Of a stretch of 64,000 bases of DNA, positions 23,715-34,879 are shown piece after piece. Source of the DNA: Albifimbria verrucaria (lineage: Eukaryota > Ascomycota > Sordariomycetes > Hypocreales > Stachybotryaceae); NCBI GenBank assembly GCA_020081605.1, contig JAHREC010000062.1, forward strand, positions 62,001-126,000. Direction: 5' to 3'. Below the pieces are notes generated by a model. It saw only the letters and a list, made by a program, of their open reading frames with translations. It did no database searches and was not told where the DNA came from. The translations under genes and the position numbers were made by a program. Within the stretch, counting starts at the first letter, position 1. Each line of letters opens with the position of its first letter.

Positions 23715-24017
23715 CTAGTAATTCCCTGCCCATCGAATGGGTTCTCGATTGCTGTAACGTGAAACATGGGCGTAAATTTCCTTACCGCTGTCATTGAATG
23801 CAGCTTCGAATTGGTCTTGATTGTCAAAAAATGACATGGTTATATAACTGTAAGGGGCGGAAGCTTCCAACCGCGTTACCGTATAACCTTTCATGCCGAA
23901 AGGGGCCCACAACGACTCAATCCAGGGCAAGTGTTCTTGCAGGTAATACGTGTCATTGAATACTGACTGGTTGTCCTGCTTATACACAACAACTGGTACA
24001 TAGATAGCTGCCGCCAT
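23715..24017 (-). CDS. EthD-family protein, 100 aa
   Basis: A complete single-exon 100-residue protein. The pattern VPVVVYKQDNQSVFNDTYYL followed by EHLPWIESLWAPFGMKGYTV is the EthD/dimeric alpha-beta-barrel type: a first beta-strand, the 'Y...HLP' segment and a later beta/alpha pair ending in a YAHVSRYSN stretch. EthD-like proteins are small dimeric ferredoxin-fold proteins found in degradation operons and, in fungi, often inside metabolic clusters as cyclases, isomerases or decarboxylases. The substrate is unknown. The intact frame, the TATA-like site about 200 bp upstream and the neighbouring transporter, amine oxidase and dioxygenase support a role in that pathway. Confidence 0.85.
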   Translation of the reverse strand: MAAAIYVPVVVYKQDNQSVFNDTYYLQEHLPWIESLWAPFGMKGYTVTRLEASAPYSYITMSFFDNQDQFEAAFNDSGKEIYAHVSRYSNREPIRWAGNY

Positions 24018-24213
24018 TGATGAGAGATATCTATATAGTTAGAAGACAAGCTGAAATAATTAATCCAACGACTCGAGCACTTACCCAGCGCAAATAAGAG
24101 GCCTCATTGTGTAAATGCTACTAATCGACGATGAACTGGTAATCTGGAAGGCGAAATTGAATTGACAAAGTGGAATTTGAGAATAATATTTTCTGCTAGT
24201 TGAGTAGATATTT

Positions 24214-24221
24214 CTTTTATA
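24214..24221 (-). promoter_or_regulatory. TATA-like element of the EthD gene
   Basis: Minus-strand TATAAAAG about 197 bp before the EthD ATG at 24017. Confidence 0.4.
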
Positions 24222-24229
24222 CCAGCAGG

Positions 24230-24815
24230 TGACTCGTATGGATAATGGTTATTCTTTCGAGGCTGTTAATAATACTCAGAGTGCTAGAAGCCACTCATGT
24301 GTTTTATATTCAGGAAAAATATGTAAACCTGGAAGAGCGATCGGCTCAGAGATATAAACTCCGAATCCAGAGTCCTCAGAAGGATTTTAAATTTCGGCTT
24401 TATATTTTAGGATATGACGACAACTTTTTCTTGGAAGCCCGAGTATAGTGCTGGAAAAATAATATGCCGCCCTTAAGCGATTGTAATAATATGGATAATT
24501 CAACCGAAATAGGACGCAGTTATTTGCAGTTAATACTCGGGTCTGTTAAGAATTGTTAGTGGTCTTGGTAGTATTAGGAAACTAAATGGGTAAGGATATT
24601 AATACAAGGACCCGAGTTCTCAAACAAAATACGGCCCCGCGTATATTACATAAGCTTAGTATTGTCTTCTTCTTATACACTCTGTATATTATTACCATGC
24701 TATAAAATAGACTGTTTAATTGACAAAAACATCTAGCTATATACTTTAATCTACGAATAATACCTTGATAATTTTTTCCATTTATATCTTATATGAAACA
24801 GCTTATATGAGAAAA
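24230..24815. other. AT-rich spacer between EthD and MFS genes
   Basis: No gene recognised. The second half is strongly AT-rich. It holds the EthD upstream region and the 3' flank of the transporter gene. Confidence 0.45.
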
Positions 24816-24822
24816 TCTCTAA

Positions 24823-26595
24823 TTATCCCTGCTCGGTAGATTTGTTCACAACAGCCCCTACGTTATTCTCTTCCTCAATGGTTCTTTGGTGAAACTTGGA
24901 ATGCGCTCGTATGCGTGGACCGAAGTGGTAAAAGACCAAAGGCAAAGGTGCCAAAGCCACTGAAATGAAGCCCAAGATGGAGGTTGCCCAGGCAGCACCC
25001 AGCTTGTCGTACATCTGACGAGAAAAGAGTGGGAAAGTAGCGCCGAACAGGGACCTTAGAATGGCGTTGGCGGCGAGTGCACTGGCGGCATACTTTCCGT
25101 AGCAGTCAATAAGGTATGATGTTATACCTAATGATAGAACTACAAAGCCTATGCCGAAAGGGATACCTGAAAGGATGCAGCTCGCCCAATGGATGGCAGG
25201 GTCAGCTGTCCATGCAAACCAGAATAGTCCTAGTGGAACTAGCCACGACAGCAGAATCAAATGCGGTAGCCGAGCTTCGGGCTTGGGTCCGCCTAGTTTC
25301 TTAACGTAAAGCCCATATACACGGTTGATATATGGTGATGCCGAGGTCGCAATAGCCATCCCAGTCCCAATACCTAAAGTTCAGGTCTTAGGAAAAGTCT
25401 TTCGTAGGCGAACTGGAGTAAATCGCAATCTTACCCAGGAAGCTGAGACCAGACACGCCAGTATCCCAATGCCTAGTTCGCTGAAAGACATATGGGTAGG
25501 CGGTGAAGTCAAGGTATAATATGCCGTAAATAAAAGCCATGTAGAGCGATAGCAGAAACAGAATTGGCTCGGTAAGAAACATGACGGTTGGTCTAGTGAT
25601 GTTGGTCCGGAGCATCAGCGTTAATTTCTGATGTGGTTCCTGAATGCCATGTTTTCGTGCTTTCACTTGAAGCAGCCTTGGTGCATAAGTCTCAGGAAGA
25701 AATGCGACCATGGTGATATACGCGAGGCCGCTTACAATAGACACTAGCCAGAAGTTCCTGCAGAACCTATTAGCATTGGTGAATGTATACAGGCAACAAA
25801 GGCCCAGCCTGAGTGGTGGCTCACCATCTCCACTTGTGAGGGTCGTATCAGTTACATTTAGCCAGGATAATTGATGATATTTAGAGTCACATACAGATAC
25901 TTCTTCAGTCAAAAACCCCCAACGATGGGTGCAATAACTGGACCTAGGAAACTCGCTGCAGTAAACAGCGCGAGAGGAACAGAACGATGGCTCGATGGCC
26001 ACAAGTCGGTCAAAGAGCCACCCGAGTTGGTTACTATTTGTACGTATATGTCATCAGCAAGAGAAATGGATGCGCATGTAGCGTCAACAACAGCAGCATC
26101 AGCTTACCAGTAGGGGAACCAAAGAAGCCACACAAGAAGCGAAAGACCAGAAGGGTGGCAACGTTGGGCGAGAGGGCACAGCCAACATTGAACAGCACAA
26201 AGAGGAATAATACGCTTCGGTACACGGGGTTTCGGCCATAAATTTCCGATAGTGGTGCAAAGATAAGAGGACCAGTGCCGAAGCCAAGAAGGAACGTGGT
26301 GACACCCAGGGTTGAGACAGTGTTAGAACAGCCCAAGTCCTGCGAAATGGCTGAAATGGCGGCGGTATGGATGGATGAGCAAAAGCCAATGGTGGAAGTC
26401 ATTAGAACCACTATAAAAATTAGTAACTCGATGGGCTATGAGTGTTGAATTGCTGAACCGACCAATGATGGTGCAGGTCCATCTGCGTGCGGAAGAGAAG
26501 TTCAAGGGACTCTCATCATGGTCTAAGGTGATGGTCTTTGTCTTTGTTTGGCCGCCCGCTGGCGTGACATGATGGCATTCAGCGGCAGGGCTCAT
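24823..26595 (-). CDS. MFS transporter (DHA1-like), six exons
   Basis: Integral membrane proton-coupled exporter of about 475 residues with the usual 12 hydrophobic segments. Signatures include the inter-TM2/3 loop LSEIYGRNPVYRSVLFLF, the motif-C-like segment FLGPVIAPIVGGF, GSPT-VTNSGGSLTDLWP, the WRWNFW element and PETYAPRLL at the mid-loop. These are typical of fungal DHA1 (drug/polyamine-type) carriers. Introns on the minus strand: 26462-26411 (unusual donor GTCGGT), 26107-26034, 25900-25833, 25824-25758 and 25434-25374. With these removed, one frame runs from MSPAAECHH to the stop at 24823. Only nine coding bases separate the third and fourth introns (25832-25825). Other in-frame ATGs lie upstream at 26661 and 26616. 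Likely exports the product or a toxic substrate of the neighbouring enzymes. Confidence 0.85.
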
Positions 26596-27068
26596 TTGCG
26601 GAGAACGACAAGACATAAAAGGGAGATGGAGGATAGGGTTGACGAGGCGGTTGAAAGACACAAAAATAACACTGCACTTGTAGTTTCACGAAACGGCCAA
26701 TCACATATACTGGGAACATGACTACATGGCCTGCTGCTCTGCGACACAATCAGCGCAGGTGTTTGAGGAATGCCGAGATTCCGTGCGGTGCAACCAGGAA
26801 GAGGAAGGGGTAAATGAAATGACGGGATTGAACCGTGCCATGGCATGATACGGCCGCAATTACCTGTTTTTGCTTTCTGATTCCCTCACTCCTCCCTGAG
26901 TTAATAATCAGCACGCGCCACCAACGTCATCAGGCTCACTCAGTATTTATTCTCCGGCTGAGGGGCTTTGGCATGTTTCACTTTAGACCTGAAAGTATCT
27001 CCTGCTAACTGCTGCTCGCTCTGCTACAAGTGCCTCGAATCCCGGCTGCAATGATATCCCACCGCCGT

Positions 27069-28754
27069 TTAAAACACGTCGACATACTGCACGTTCAAAT
27101 GCTTCGGAATAACGCAAGCCTTGAGCCCTCGAGAGCTTATATCCGTCTTATCCCTGAGCCGCTTCTGGTTTGCGCTGAAGTACTCGCGACCGAGGGCAGC
27201 TAACTCCGATTGGCCCGTCGCCATATCCCCTGTCTCTTGTTGAACTGGACGGCCCAGCAAATCGGCTGTCGTCCTCCATGCCGAATCGATGGCCCCAGCA
27301 ATCTGCCAAGAAAAATCAGCTAAATGGGCCCGAGCTTTGCAGGCTAGGACTTACCCATGTGTGATGCCTGGACAAGTGCTCCCCTGCGAAGAAAATCTGT
27401 CCCTCGCGCGCCTTGGCCACGTTGTGGAACCGAGTAAACTGGCCGGGGAGGAACATTGCATCCCTCCGCACCATTCTCCCGTCCACACTACATCAAAGGC
27501 TTCAATGTACTGCTCGTATACATCAATCTCAGGGTCGTCGTCGTAGTACTTGCTGAGGTCATGGAGGCAGATCTTGATGCGCTCTGCCTGCGGAAGCCCA
27601 CTCCATTTGGCCGCATCTGACATCCAGCTATACAACAGCAAGACACCACTTCCGTCGCTGCCCATGTCATTCGACGGAAATACGATCCACCGAAAACGAA
27701 GATCCGTCGTGCTTTGGCCCCCAAAGCACGGATTTTTGCCGGTTCGCTCCCAGAACCGAGTGCGGAAATGCATTCCCATCTTGTAGAGCGGTTCATAGTG
27801 TGTACCCCGAATCGCCTGCTCCTTCATGAAGGACCAGCTAGGCCGGTCCACTATGTTTTGGATGGCCGCGGGCGGTGTAGCAAGGACCACGGCATCAAAT
27901 GCCATGGTCGTTGTTTGATGCAGACCTGTAGCCGATAGCTCGACGCGCCCGTCTTCCAAATAGGCAATCCGATCCACCCTCGCGTTGAGGCGGATATTTT
28001 CAAAGCCAACAAGGAAGCTGCACACTGCGTCATCCGCGACATTCCATCGCGAATTGTCACCCACTATTGAATTCGTCAGTTCAGCCGCCGCCGCTATTCA
28101 ACCCAACAGTAATTGAGACTCACGTCCTTGGTGTCAAAGTCAAGGTTTTGCATGATGATTTCGGTAAAGCTGAGATCGTATTGGTTCGTCTGTGAACAGA
28201 AAAGCTCCACAAACTCAATTACTTCGTGGGGCCACCCAGCAACGGATCGTAGATAGGCCCGGAAAGAGTACTCATCGTATTGCAGCAACTTCTCAAACCC
28301 ATCGTCAAAGTTCTGGCGGAGCAACGTCAGCCATGGGATGACCACGCTGCCAAGGAGTTGCTGGGGGTCTTGTTGCAGAAACCTGCGGGAAGGCCCGCCT
28401 TGGCAGACCAAGAAGGGTCTTGCAGCAACCCCTTTGACCCCGGAAGAATGATTTGTTGTTTTCGTGGTCGAGGACATATGGAATCAACTCGATCCGGCTC
28501 TCAACAGAACTATGCGTGTTCAGATATCGGATCAAGTCAAAAACTTGGGAATGGAGTGAGGAGCGAGGAATCCTCATCGCTCCAGCCTCGAAGTACACAT
28601 CTTCGCCTTTGTCCTGCGGTGTGAAACGATGGGTATAAATTCGTCCCCCTACTCGGTCTGCTGCTTCGAATATGGTCACTCTGTGACCCTCACGACGCAG
28701 TAGGAGCCCGGTGTAAAGGCCGGATATGCCTGCGCCTACAATGCCGACGTGCAT
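27069..28754 (-). CDS. Flavin amine oxidase / L-amino-acid-oxidase-like, frame breaks
   Basis: FAD enzyme that would oxidatively deaminate an amino acid or amine to the keto product, NH3 and H2O2. The N-terminus is a Rossmann motif (MHVGIVGAGISGLYTGLLL, then EAADRVGGRIYTHRF). Later come the LAAO-type NQYDLSFTEIIMQNLDF, VTIRDGMSRM, GGQSTTDLRFRWIVFPSND and the FAD-binding end GEHLSRHHTW-IAGAIDSAW. Introns 28123-28064 and 27354-27303 both splice family-conserved segments together. The frame breaks at a C4 run (28438-28441), near 28030 and near 27455 (a GGG). The surrounding protein is well conserved, so error or recent loss is likely. No signal peptide, so probably cytosolic or peroxisomal. It diverges from the 2OG oxygenase gene across a shared upstream region. 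Confidence 0.75.
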
Positions 28755-29240
28755 GATGGAACAAGTCTTTAAAAAGGGAAGAAAGAGAGAACGGTAGGGG
28801 CTGACTTTCCAAAGCTGTGTCTTGATTGCTCTACAGAAAGTCCAGTACGTGATATTTATTAAAATCCCGAGGTCTTGAATCCTGATATACACAAGATGTG
28901 TTGTCAACCCCGATTTTATCGCCGTTTCGACTTGCCAACATCACCTCGCTCCAACAACTGATGAGAAGGGCGAAACAGGGAACACGAGTCGAAGCAGCGC
29001 ATCTTTTCAATCATCCTGTGGATCCACCCTGTATCTTTCAACCGGGCACCCCGGCCTCTAACATCCTTCTGTGTGGAATCCAAACGGCTAGGTCCACCCA
29101 AGGTCAACAATGACAAAAATGGCTGTTTTTTCGAAGGTCTGTATCTGCGGACAAGTGAAAAATGGGTTACCCTTACGCAGCGAAACCCCGTACCTAGACT
29201 GAAGGAGCGTGGCGAATTCAAGCCGTGATAAATGGTTCAA

Positions 29241-29320
29241 CTCCAACTCGGGTCTTCAATCAAAGCTTTGCAACTGTGTAACTCAAACTCGGGTTTTCAA
29301 GCAAAGCATTGCAGTGCCAT
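29241..29320. repeat. Imperfect 41-bp direct repeat in divergent promoter
   Basis: CTCCAACTCGGGTCTTCAAT from 29241 and CTCAAACTCGGGTTTTCAAG from 29282, each followed by CAAAGC(T/A)TTGCA. The shared AACTCGGGT and CAAAGC.TTGCA blocks could be paired regulator sites. Confidence 0.55.
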
Positions 29321-29710
29321 ACTCGCTCACCTGTTGGCAAGATTACGGCTCTCCCACAAGAAGTGAAGCTGCATGTCAGAATTTAGCCTGGATAGTTTCT
29401 TGCACTCTGTGAAGATCAACCATTGATTCAACTACCCGTTGATGTCAGGGTATAACCATGTGTAGACCAGAGTATTGCGGAGATGAATTGGTTTCGCACA
29501 TTCGGCTCTCAACCCTGAAGGTAACCTCACTGTACTGTTGGATGACATCTGAATGGAGGCAAGCATCTCTAGAGTACAGTAGTCGTCAGCATTGACACCT
29601 TGACGAGAAAGGCAATGATGCGCTCTCGTTTCCTATTCAAGAAGAGGTTTCACAAAAACCGCTTGACAGGGTTACGATGGCTCTCTGGACGAGTAAGGTT
29701 GTCGAAATAA

Positions 29711-29718
29711 TATAAATA
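29711..29718 (+). promoter_or_regulatory. TATA-like element
   Basis: TATAAATA 141 bp before the ATG at 29852. Confidence 0.5.
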
Positions 29719-29851
29719 TATGGACGAACCCATCTCTCCAACTACGATAAATGAGCCAAGGACTGAGACAAAACAACAATCTAAATAACCCATCTACAGA
29801 GCCTTCTTTTATTCGCGTTACACATTCATACACTTTTTAAACTAACTCAAG

Positions 29852-31042
29852 ATGCCTTCCAACAAGGTTCCTCCTGTGATTGACTTCTCTGACTACCTGT
29901 CTGGGGACCAGAAGCGGATGGAGCACTGCGCAACCCAGATCAGAGAGGCATGCACCAATGAGGGCTTCTTTCAAATTGTGAACCATGACATCCCCTCAGT
30001 TTGCAGAAAGAGATCTTCAAGATGTCCAAGAAATTCTTTGACCTCCCTTGGAGGAGAAGATGAAAGTTGACAAATCCCTCGTAAGTAGCCATTTACTCAA
30101 CAGCACTTACTCTATACACACGCAATATTAGGAATTTCCTCTAACATTAAATCAGAACTCGTACAACCGTGGTTATGAGGTCATGAACGGGCAGATGTGG
30201 GAAAATAACACCAAACCGGATCTGAAGGAGGGTTACTATGTGTCACGCGACCTGCCACTAGATCACCCGCAGGTTAAGGCGGAGAAGTTCGCTCACGGGC
30301 CCAATGTATGGCCTGAGTCCCTTGGCGAGCCTTTCCGCCGCACTTGTATGGACTACCTAAACCGCATCATGAAGCTCGCCGAGGAGGTTATGGGCGCCAT
30401 TGCCATGAGCCTTGGCTATGACAAGAACTACTTCGACGAATTTTGCAAGGACCCTATGTGCTTCTACAAGCTGCTGCACTACCCGGCCCAACCTACGGAA
30501 GCGCAAGGTATGTTCAGTTGATATCTTCTCTACTTATTCTGTCTTTTCTCTGCATTTATAATCATTCCTTCCCTCATCCTGCATCTGTATAATTGCTGAC
30601 ATATTCAACGCTCTTCAGTCTTTGGGGCGCACCGTGACTTTGGCATTATCACGCTGCTCCTCCAAGGCGATATACCAGGGCTGGAGGTGTGGGACGACGA
30701 GGCCAAGGACTGGTACCCTGCGCCCCCGTGGAGGGCGCGTATGTGGTTAACATGGGTAACCTGTTCCAGCAGTGGACAAACGACCGTTACAAGTCTAACG
30801 TGCACCGGGTCATCAACCGCTCACGCCAGGAGCGCTTTACTATCGTTTTCAATTACAATGGCAACCCAGACTATATTATCCGCTGCCTCGAGAGTTGCCG
30901 CGGCAACACCAACGAAGAGAAGTATGCTCCCATCACTGTCGAGGATTATATTATCCAGAAGTATAAGGAGGTCTATTCTCGCGCTGGCGTTTACAAGAAG
31001 GAGACATTTGAGCCCTCGGCCAAGTCTACAGTAGCTGCTTAG
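29852..31042 (+). CDS. 2-oxoglutarate/Fe(II)-dependent oxygenase, frame breaks
   Basis: Non-haem iron oxygenase of the isopenicillin-N-synthase-like superfamily. The N-terminal DIOX_N domain reads VPPVIDFSDYLSG, then ACTNEGFFQIVNHDIP. The catalytic jelly roll has the iron ligands in AHRDFGIITLLLQ (His, Asp) and the distal His in NVHRVINRS. The 2OG-binding Arg lies in RQERFTI, with Thr where most members have Ser (R-x-S). Introns 30081-30155 and 30508-30618 splice in phase. Frame breaks occur near 29998 and 30050, and at a C5 run (30723-30727), where the protein continues as WYPAP/VEGAYVVNMGNLF. Conserved residues are present on both sides of each break. It would hydroxylate or desaturate a small molecule; its substrate may be linked to the divergent amine oxidase. 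Confidence 0.8.
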
Positions 31043-31305
31043 ATAGGAGATAAGGGAGAAACAAAATATTTATAGAATTATAAACCCACAACTCTAAGCC
31101 AAGCTCTAAACAAGTGTTTGACAATGCCTTTCTTGATGTTTTCAGAATCTCCCGTGTATCTCGAATCACATGCAGTTCTTGGACCAGAGGTCTTTTCCAC
31201 TTTCACAATACCTATTGGTCTTCCTAAAACCTTGACCTCGAATGACACCGTAAGCAAATTCACTCCAGATACATCATATCAACTACTCGTTCCAGAGAAC
31301 TGCGC

Positions 31306-32515
31306 TCAGTCCATCGTCCTGATTTGGCCGCCCAGGGTAGCGACTTGAACAGTTGCCAGGAGGTCTCCAAGTTTCCCGGTCTTAATGTCACGCGAGATGA
31401 TGGCCACATTGGACGAGGTCTGGCCTCCAACAGCAACCAAATTGCCCGCTTTGTTGATCTGAAACGTTCGAGGAAGTATGCATGCGAATTTGTTGCTTCT
31501 ATCCAAGTTAGATTCCTGTAGCGGCGTCGATGGTGTAAGCGGCAATAGAATCCTGTTTCGCGCCAAACGTTTCATCCGCCCGGTTGGCGGCGTACAAGAA
31601 GTTCCCAAAGATACGCAGCTCCGAGGCCTTGGCCACGGAGTTGGGTGCTGCACCAGATGCGAATGTGGAGATGGTTTGGGTCTTCGTGAGAGTGATGCAC
31701 GAGTTCTGGTATGTCGCTTTCCAAGAGGATAGAGAGTTTGCAAGCTCATTCAAGACATACAGACGAAGACTCTCGGTGCTGTTTGCCGAAAACCCTGGTG
31801 TCCACCACTTCCCGTGTCGCGGACCCTCGCCTGGTTCAGTCTTGGCAGCCCCACAGGACGTGAGGAGTCCAGTGCTTGGAGTAATTCGGAAAATACGTAT
31901 GAGATCTGCACCCAAGTCGGGTACCAAGATGAAGTTTCCAGTAGGGTCAAGTATTACTTCATGAGGATGGGGGCATTCTGGCGAGGGTTGGGGCCAGGGC
32001 TTGTCATCGAAAATTTCTTAAGCTCTAACACCGGGTTGCTAGACGAATTCGGGAATCCGTATGTGGTAATGGTGGAGGGTACGCTGCAAAAACTTAGCAC
32101 TCGAGGCGTTATGTGAATCACGCCGGGCGAACTCACTATTCTGCAGTTGCGATAAAGCTTTTCCGCTTGGGACCCCATATAGTGTACCATGGGCACTGTA
32201 TCCATTTGATTGGAACTGAGTGGACAAAACCAACCGTCCATCTCTTGCTACGTCATAAGACGCGATGAAGCCTGTCCCATTTGGGGACTCGTCGAAGCAC
32301 CACAGCTTCTTGTCTTCGTGATGAAGCTCCAGCCAACTCGGCGCAACACCGCACCCAGTTGCATTTGAAATGACCGACAGGCCAGGTGTGCTTCCACACG
32401 AGTTGAACTTGAGCGTGAAGACACTACCAGAGTAATGAGACACGAGCAGACTAGCGCTCCACGCTGGTGATATAAGGGTTAGCGTGGCCGCCGTGATATA
32501 CATTGTGTGAAGCAT
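31306..32515 (-). CDS. Secreted lactonase, beta-propeller (carboxy-muconate-cyclase-like), frame breaks
   Basis: A signal peptide (MYITAATLTLISPAWSA; the first ATG is four codons upstream) precedes SLLVSHYSGSVFTLKF. This and later segments are typical of fungal seven-bladed lactonases of the 6-phosphogluconolactonase/carboxy-cis,cis-muconate cyclase family: PSWLELHHEDKKLWCFDES, LDPTGNFILVPDLGADLIR, GPRH, and an end with INKAGNLVAVGGQTSSNVAI. The frame breaks near 32140, at a G5 run on the plus strand (31969-31973, where APHPHEVILDPTG would be restored) and near 31515. Everything else fits one gene of about 400 residues. It may open or close a lactone outside the plasma membrane, as the last step of the local gene group or for detoxification. 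Confidence 0.7.
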
Positions 32516-32569
32516 AGTGAAAATTTGACGAGAACGATGTAAGGTAAATAAAAGAAAATGCAATCATTT

Positions 32570-33770
32570 CACACATCTTGACGACTGTTTACCACCGTAT
32601 TTACCAATCTATTTGACCAGATTGACAGAAATTTACCCGCAACAGTGTGATTGGCCCGCGTTATGCTTAGGAATGGGGCAAGTGATACCTGCCCCTTTGT
32701 AACGGAGCTCTTGGGTCCGTCAAATCAGATGAGTTTACAGAAATATTTGCCAAGTACGAGAAGGATGACCATGTTGATACACATCAAAGCAGCCAGGTCT
32801 CTTCCAAACCCCTCAGATTGTGCCGAATAGGTGGACCTACCCTATATACATTGCAAGGACCGGGCGAGGCCAAGTTACCAAGAAATCGACTGTTAAGCCT
32901 AGTAGCCGACCTGTTGCTGGCCCAGTTACTCGGGCTATGATATCTAGATGCGAAAGGCAGAATGTTGATCGCTCACAAAGTCCAACAAGGACAAAATAGC
33001 TCCACTGCACCCGTTACTGGGTTTTGTTCGCCGGTGCTGCGCATGAATGGTGGCCTTGGACCGTACCATGTTTCCCATCTTATGTAATATATTGTGGGCC
33101 GTAAACGTTGCCCAGGGATGGCGGAGATCGCTCGGAATAAGGGCATGATGCATGGGATCAAAGAACGCATATAGGTGGATGTTTAAAGAAGTGGTTAGTG
33201 CCTTGGCAAGCAAGAATATCGAGGTTCCATACAAACCCACTCAAGGTGGCCAAAGATCAGCCAGGCTTAGCAGTATTCGTAAACTTGATCAAGTGTCGTT
33301 CATACGTCAATTTGAATTCGCTTTGAAGCGGGTGGTGACCCACGGGTTATTTCTGAACAAGCTCTGGAGTTATGGCGCTAGAGACGCAGGCAAGGGTTCG
33401 ATCAAAAGCAATCCTGCGGGGCACGCTAGGAAGTTTGTGTAGTCCGACTATCCGAGTAATGAAGGAATGCTTTCAAGCCTCAGCCGTGATAGACATCTTT
33501 GTCCGACTGGCTTCGGTACACCTCCGGCCTCTATGCATACGTGCGGTTCGTCTGTCTTCATAGCGTCACCTGATTCGGCCCCAAAGCTCCATCAAAGTTT
33601 CATCCTTATTAGCCTTGTAAATCCTCGGAAGCCACAAATCCCCGGAGACAAAAGCCCCGGAGACCAAATCCCCGGAGTTTCTTGTGCAGCCTGTTCTTAC
33701 CACACAGCAGAGCACTATAACATATGATGCTTTGCCGAAGCAGTACGAAAATTTGAACAATCATGCTTTT
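32570..33770. other. Intergenic with short tandem repeats
   Basis: No supported gene. Contains a 15-bp repeat array (separate entry) and the upstream region of the mpaB-like gene. Confidence 0.45.
33619..33680. repeat. Short 15-bp tandem repeat, 3-4 copies
   Basis: Units AAATCCCCGGAGACA, AAAGCCCCGGAGACC and AAATCCCCGGAGTTT, with a degenerate copy AAATCCTCGGAAGCC just before. Located 100-160 bp upstream of the mpaB-like start. Confidence 0.65.
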
Positions 33771-33779
33771 GCCATATTC

Positions 33780-34820
33780 ATGGCAATCACTCTTCTGTTT
33801 ATCATGGCACGGAAAAAGAAATCATACAACTGGATCAAGAAAACGATCGAGTCCTTAGATCCGCAAAAGGCTATGTAGAAATATTCCGACTATCCATGAG
33901 CTATGGCGGCAATGATTTCATGAACACATTGATTTATTCATTGGTGTTCCCAAATTTCATTGTCACCAAGTGGGGTGCCTGCGCCGTATGGCGTAAGGAC
34001 GGCGGCAAGGTCTTGAAGAAGGCGGGGAATAGGGTCGAGCACACAATAAACAAGAATGCGGCTTGGTGGTATTATGGCCCACACGACCCTTGAACCAAAG
34101 AATCTGTTGAGAGCATCAACACTCTTCACGCGTACAGGGCCAAACACCACAAGGGCGACTTCTCGCACAACGACGGCTATATTTACACCCTCGCCTTCTC
34201 CGCCATTCTCATGCATCGGCTCCGGTTGGAGCTGGGCCTGTCTGATGTCTCGGACAAAGTAAAGACTGCATCTTACCTAGTTATGCGAGACATGGTGCCA
34301 CTTTCCTACTCCGAAGGAAGAAAGCTGCTCCATTTCTATCCCGAGGATTGGGATGGTTTAATAAAGTTCTGCGAAGATTTCGAAAACGCACCTCATCCTG
34401 GATCTGAACAGGGTAATCTATGCGCCAACGCTTTGTACGACTTCTTTGCATTCCAATTTTCCCCAGGCCTCTACATTGGCTGGGGCGTTCGATTCCCATT
34501 GCGCTGAGCCTTCCGACCACCTTGAAAGCCCATAAAATTAAGCCTGTCAACCCTTTGTTGTCTGCTGTTATCATCTGGATCTTGGGCTGGTTGTTCTGGC
34601 TTCAGGATAATGTCTTCCCTGACCCCAAATTTCCTTTTTCGAGGAGCAGCAAAGCATGTCACCGAATGAACAAGCCCTTCGCATGCAGACAATACGCAAA
34701 GTGGACAAAGAGTATACTACATATTTCACAAGCCGTCACTCAGGTGTCCCTCAATGGGGTGGATATCCTTACCACAAAGCTCTCAAATTTGTCAGAGCTG
34801 GCGCAGTTACAGACAACTAG
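33780..34820 (+). CDS. ER-bound oxygenase mpaB/rubber-oxygenase-like (DUF2236), frame breaks
   Basis: A hydrophobic N-terminus (MAITLLFIMARKKK) suggests an ER signal anchor. Downstream are blocks I recognise from the mpaB/latex-clearing-protein-like family: WWYYGPHDP, SVESINTLHAYRAKHHKGDF then SHNDGYIYTLAFSAILMHRL, WDGLIKFCEDFENAPHPGSE, FPRPLHWLGRSIPIALSLP and RHSGVPQWGGYPYHKAL near the stop at 34820. Family members are haem or metal-dependent oxygenases, including a cleavage enzyme in mycophenolic acid biosynthesis. The blocks are collinear but shift frame near 33876, 34095, 34455 and 34640. I treat it as one damaged or mis-sequenced gene of about 340 residues. The family call rests on memory of homologues and needs a profile search. 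Confidence 0.55.
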
Positions 34821-34879
34821 TATAACGGGTAGCGAGTGCTATAGCCAGCTTAGCTTTTGAGACTTACCAAAATCAGCTA

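Larger units (their letters stand above)
28755..29851. promoter_or_regulatory. Shared divergent upstream region
   Basis: About 1.1 kb between two divergent starts (amine oxidase, minus; 2OG oxygenase, plus) with no convincing gene inside. It holds a TATA-like element near the plus-strand gene and a 41-bp imperfect direct repeat at about 29241-29320. Co-regulation of the two genes is an inference from this arrangement. Confidence 0.5.
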
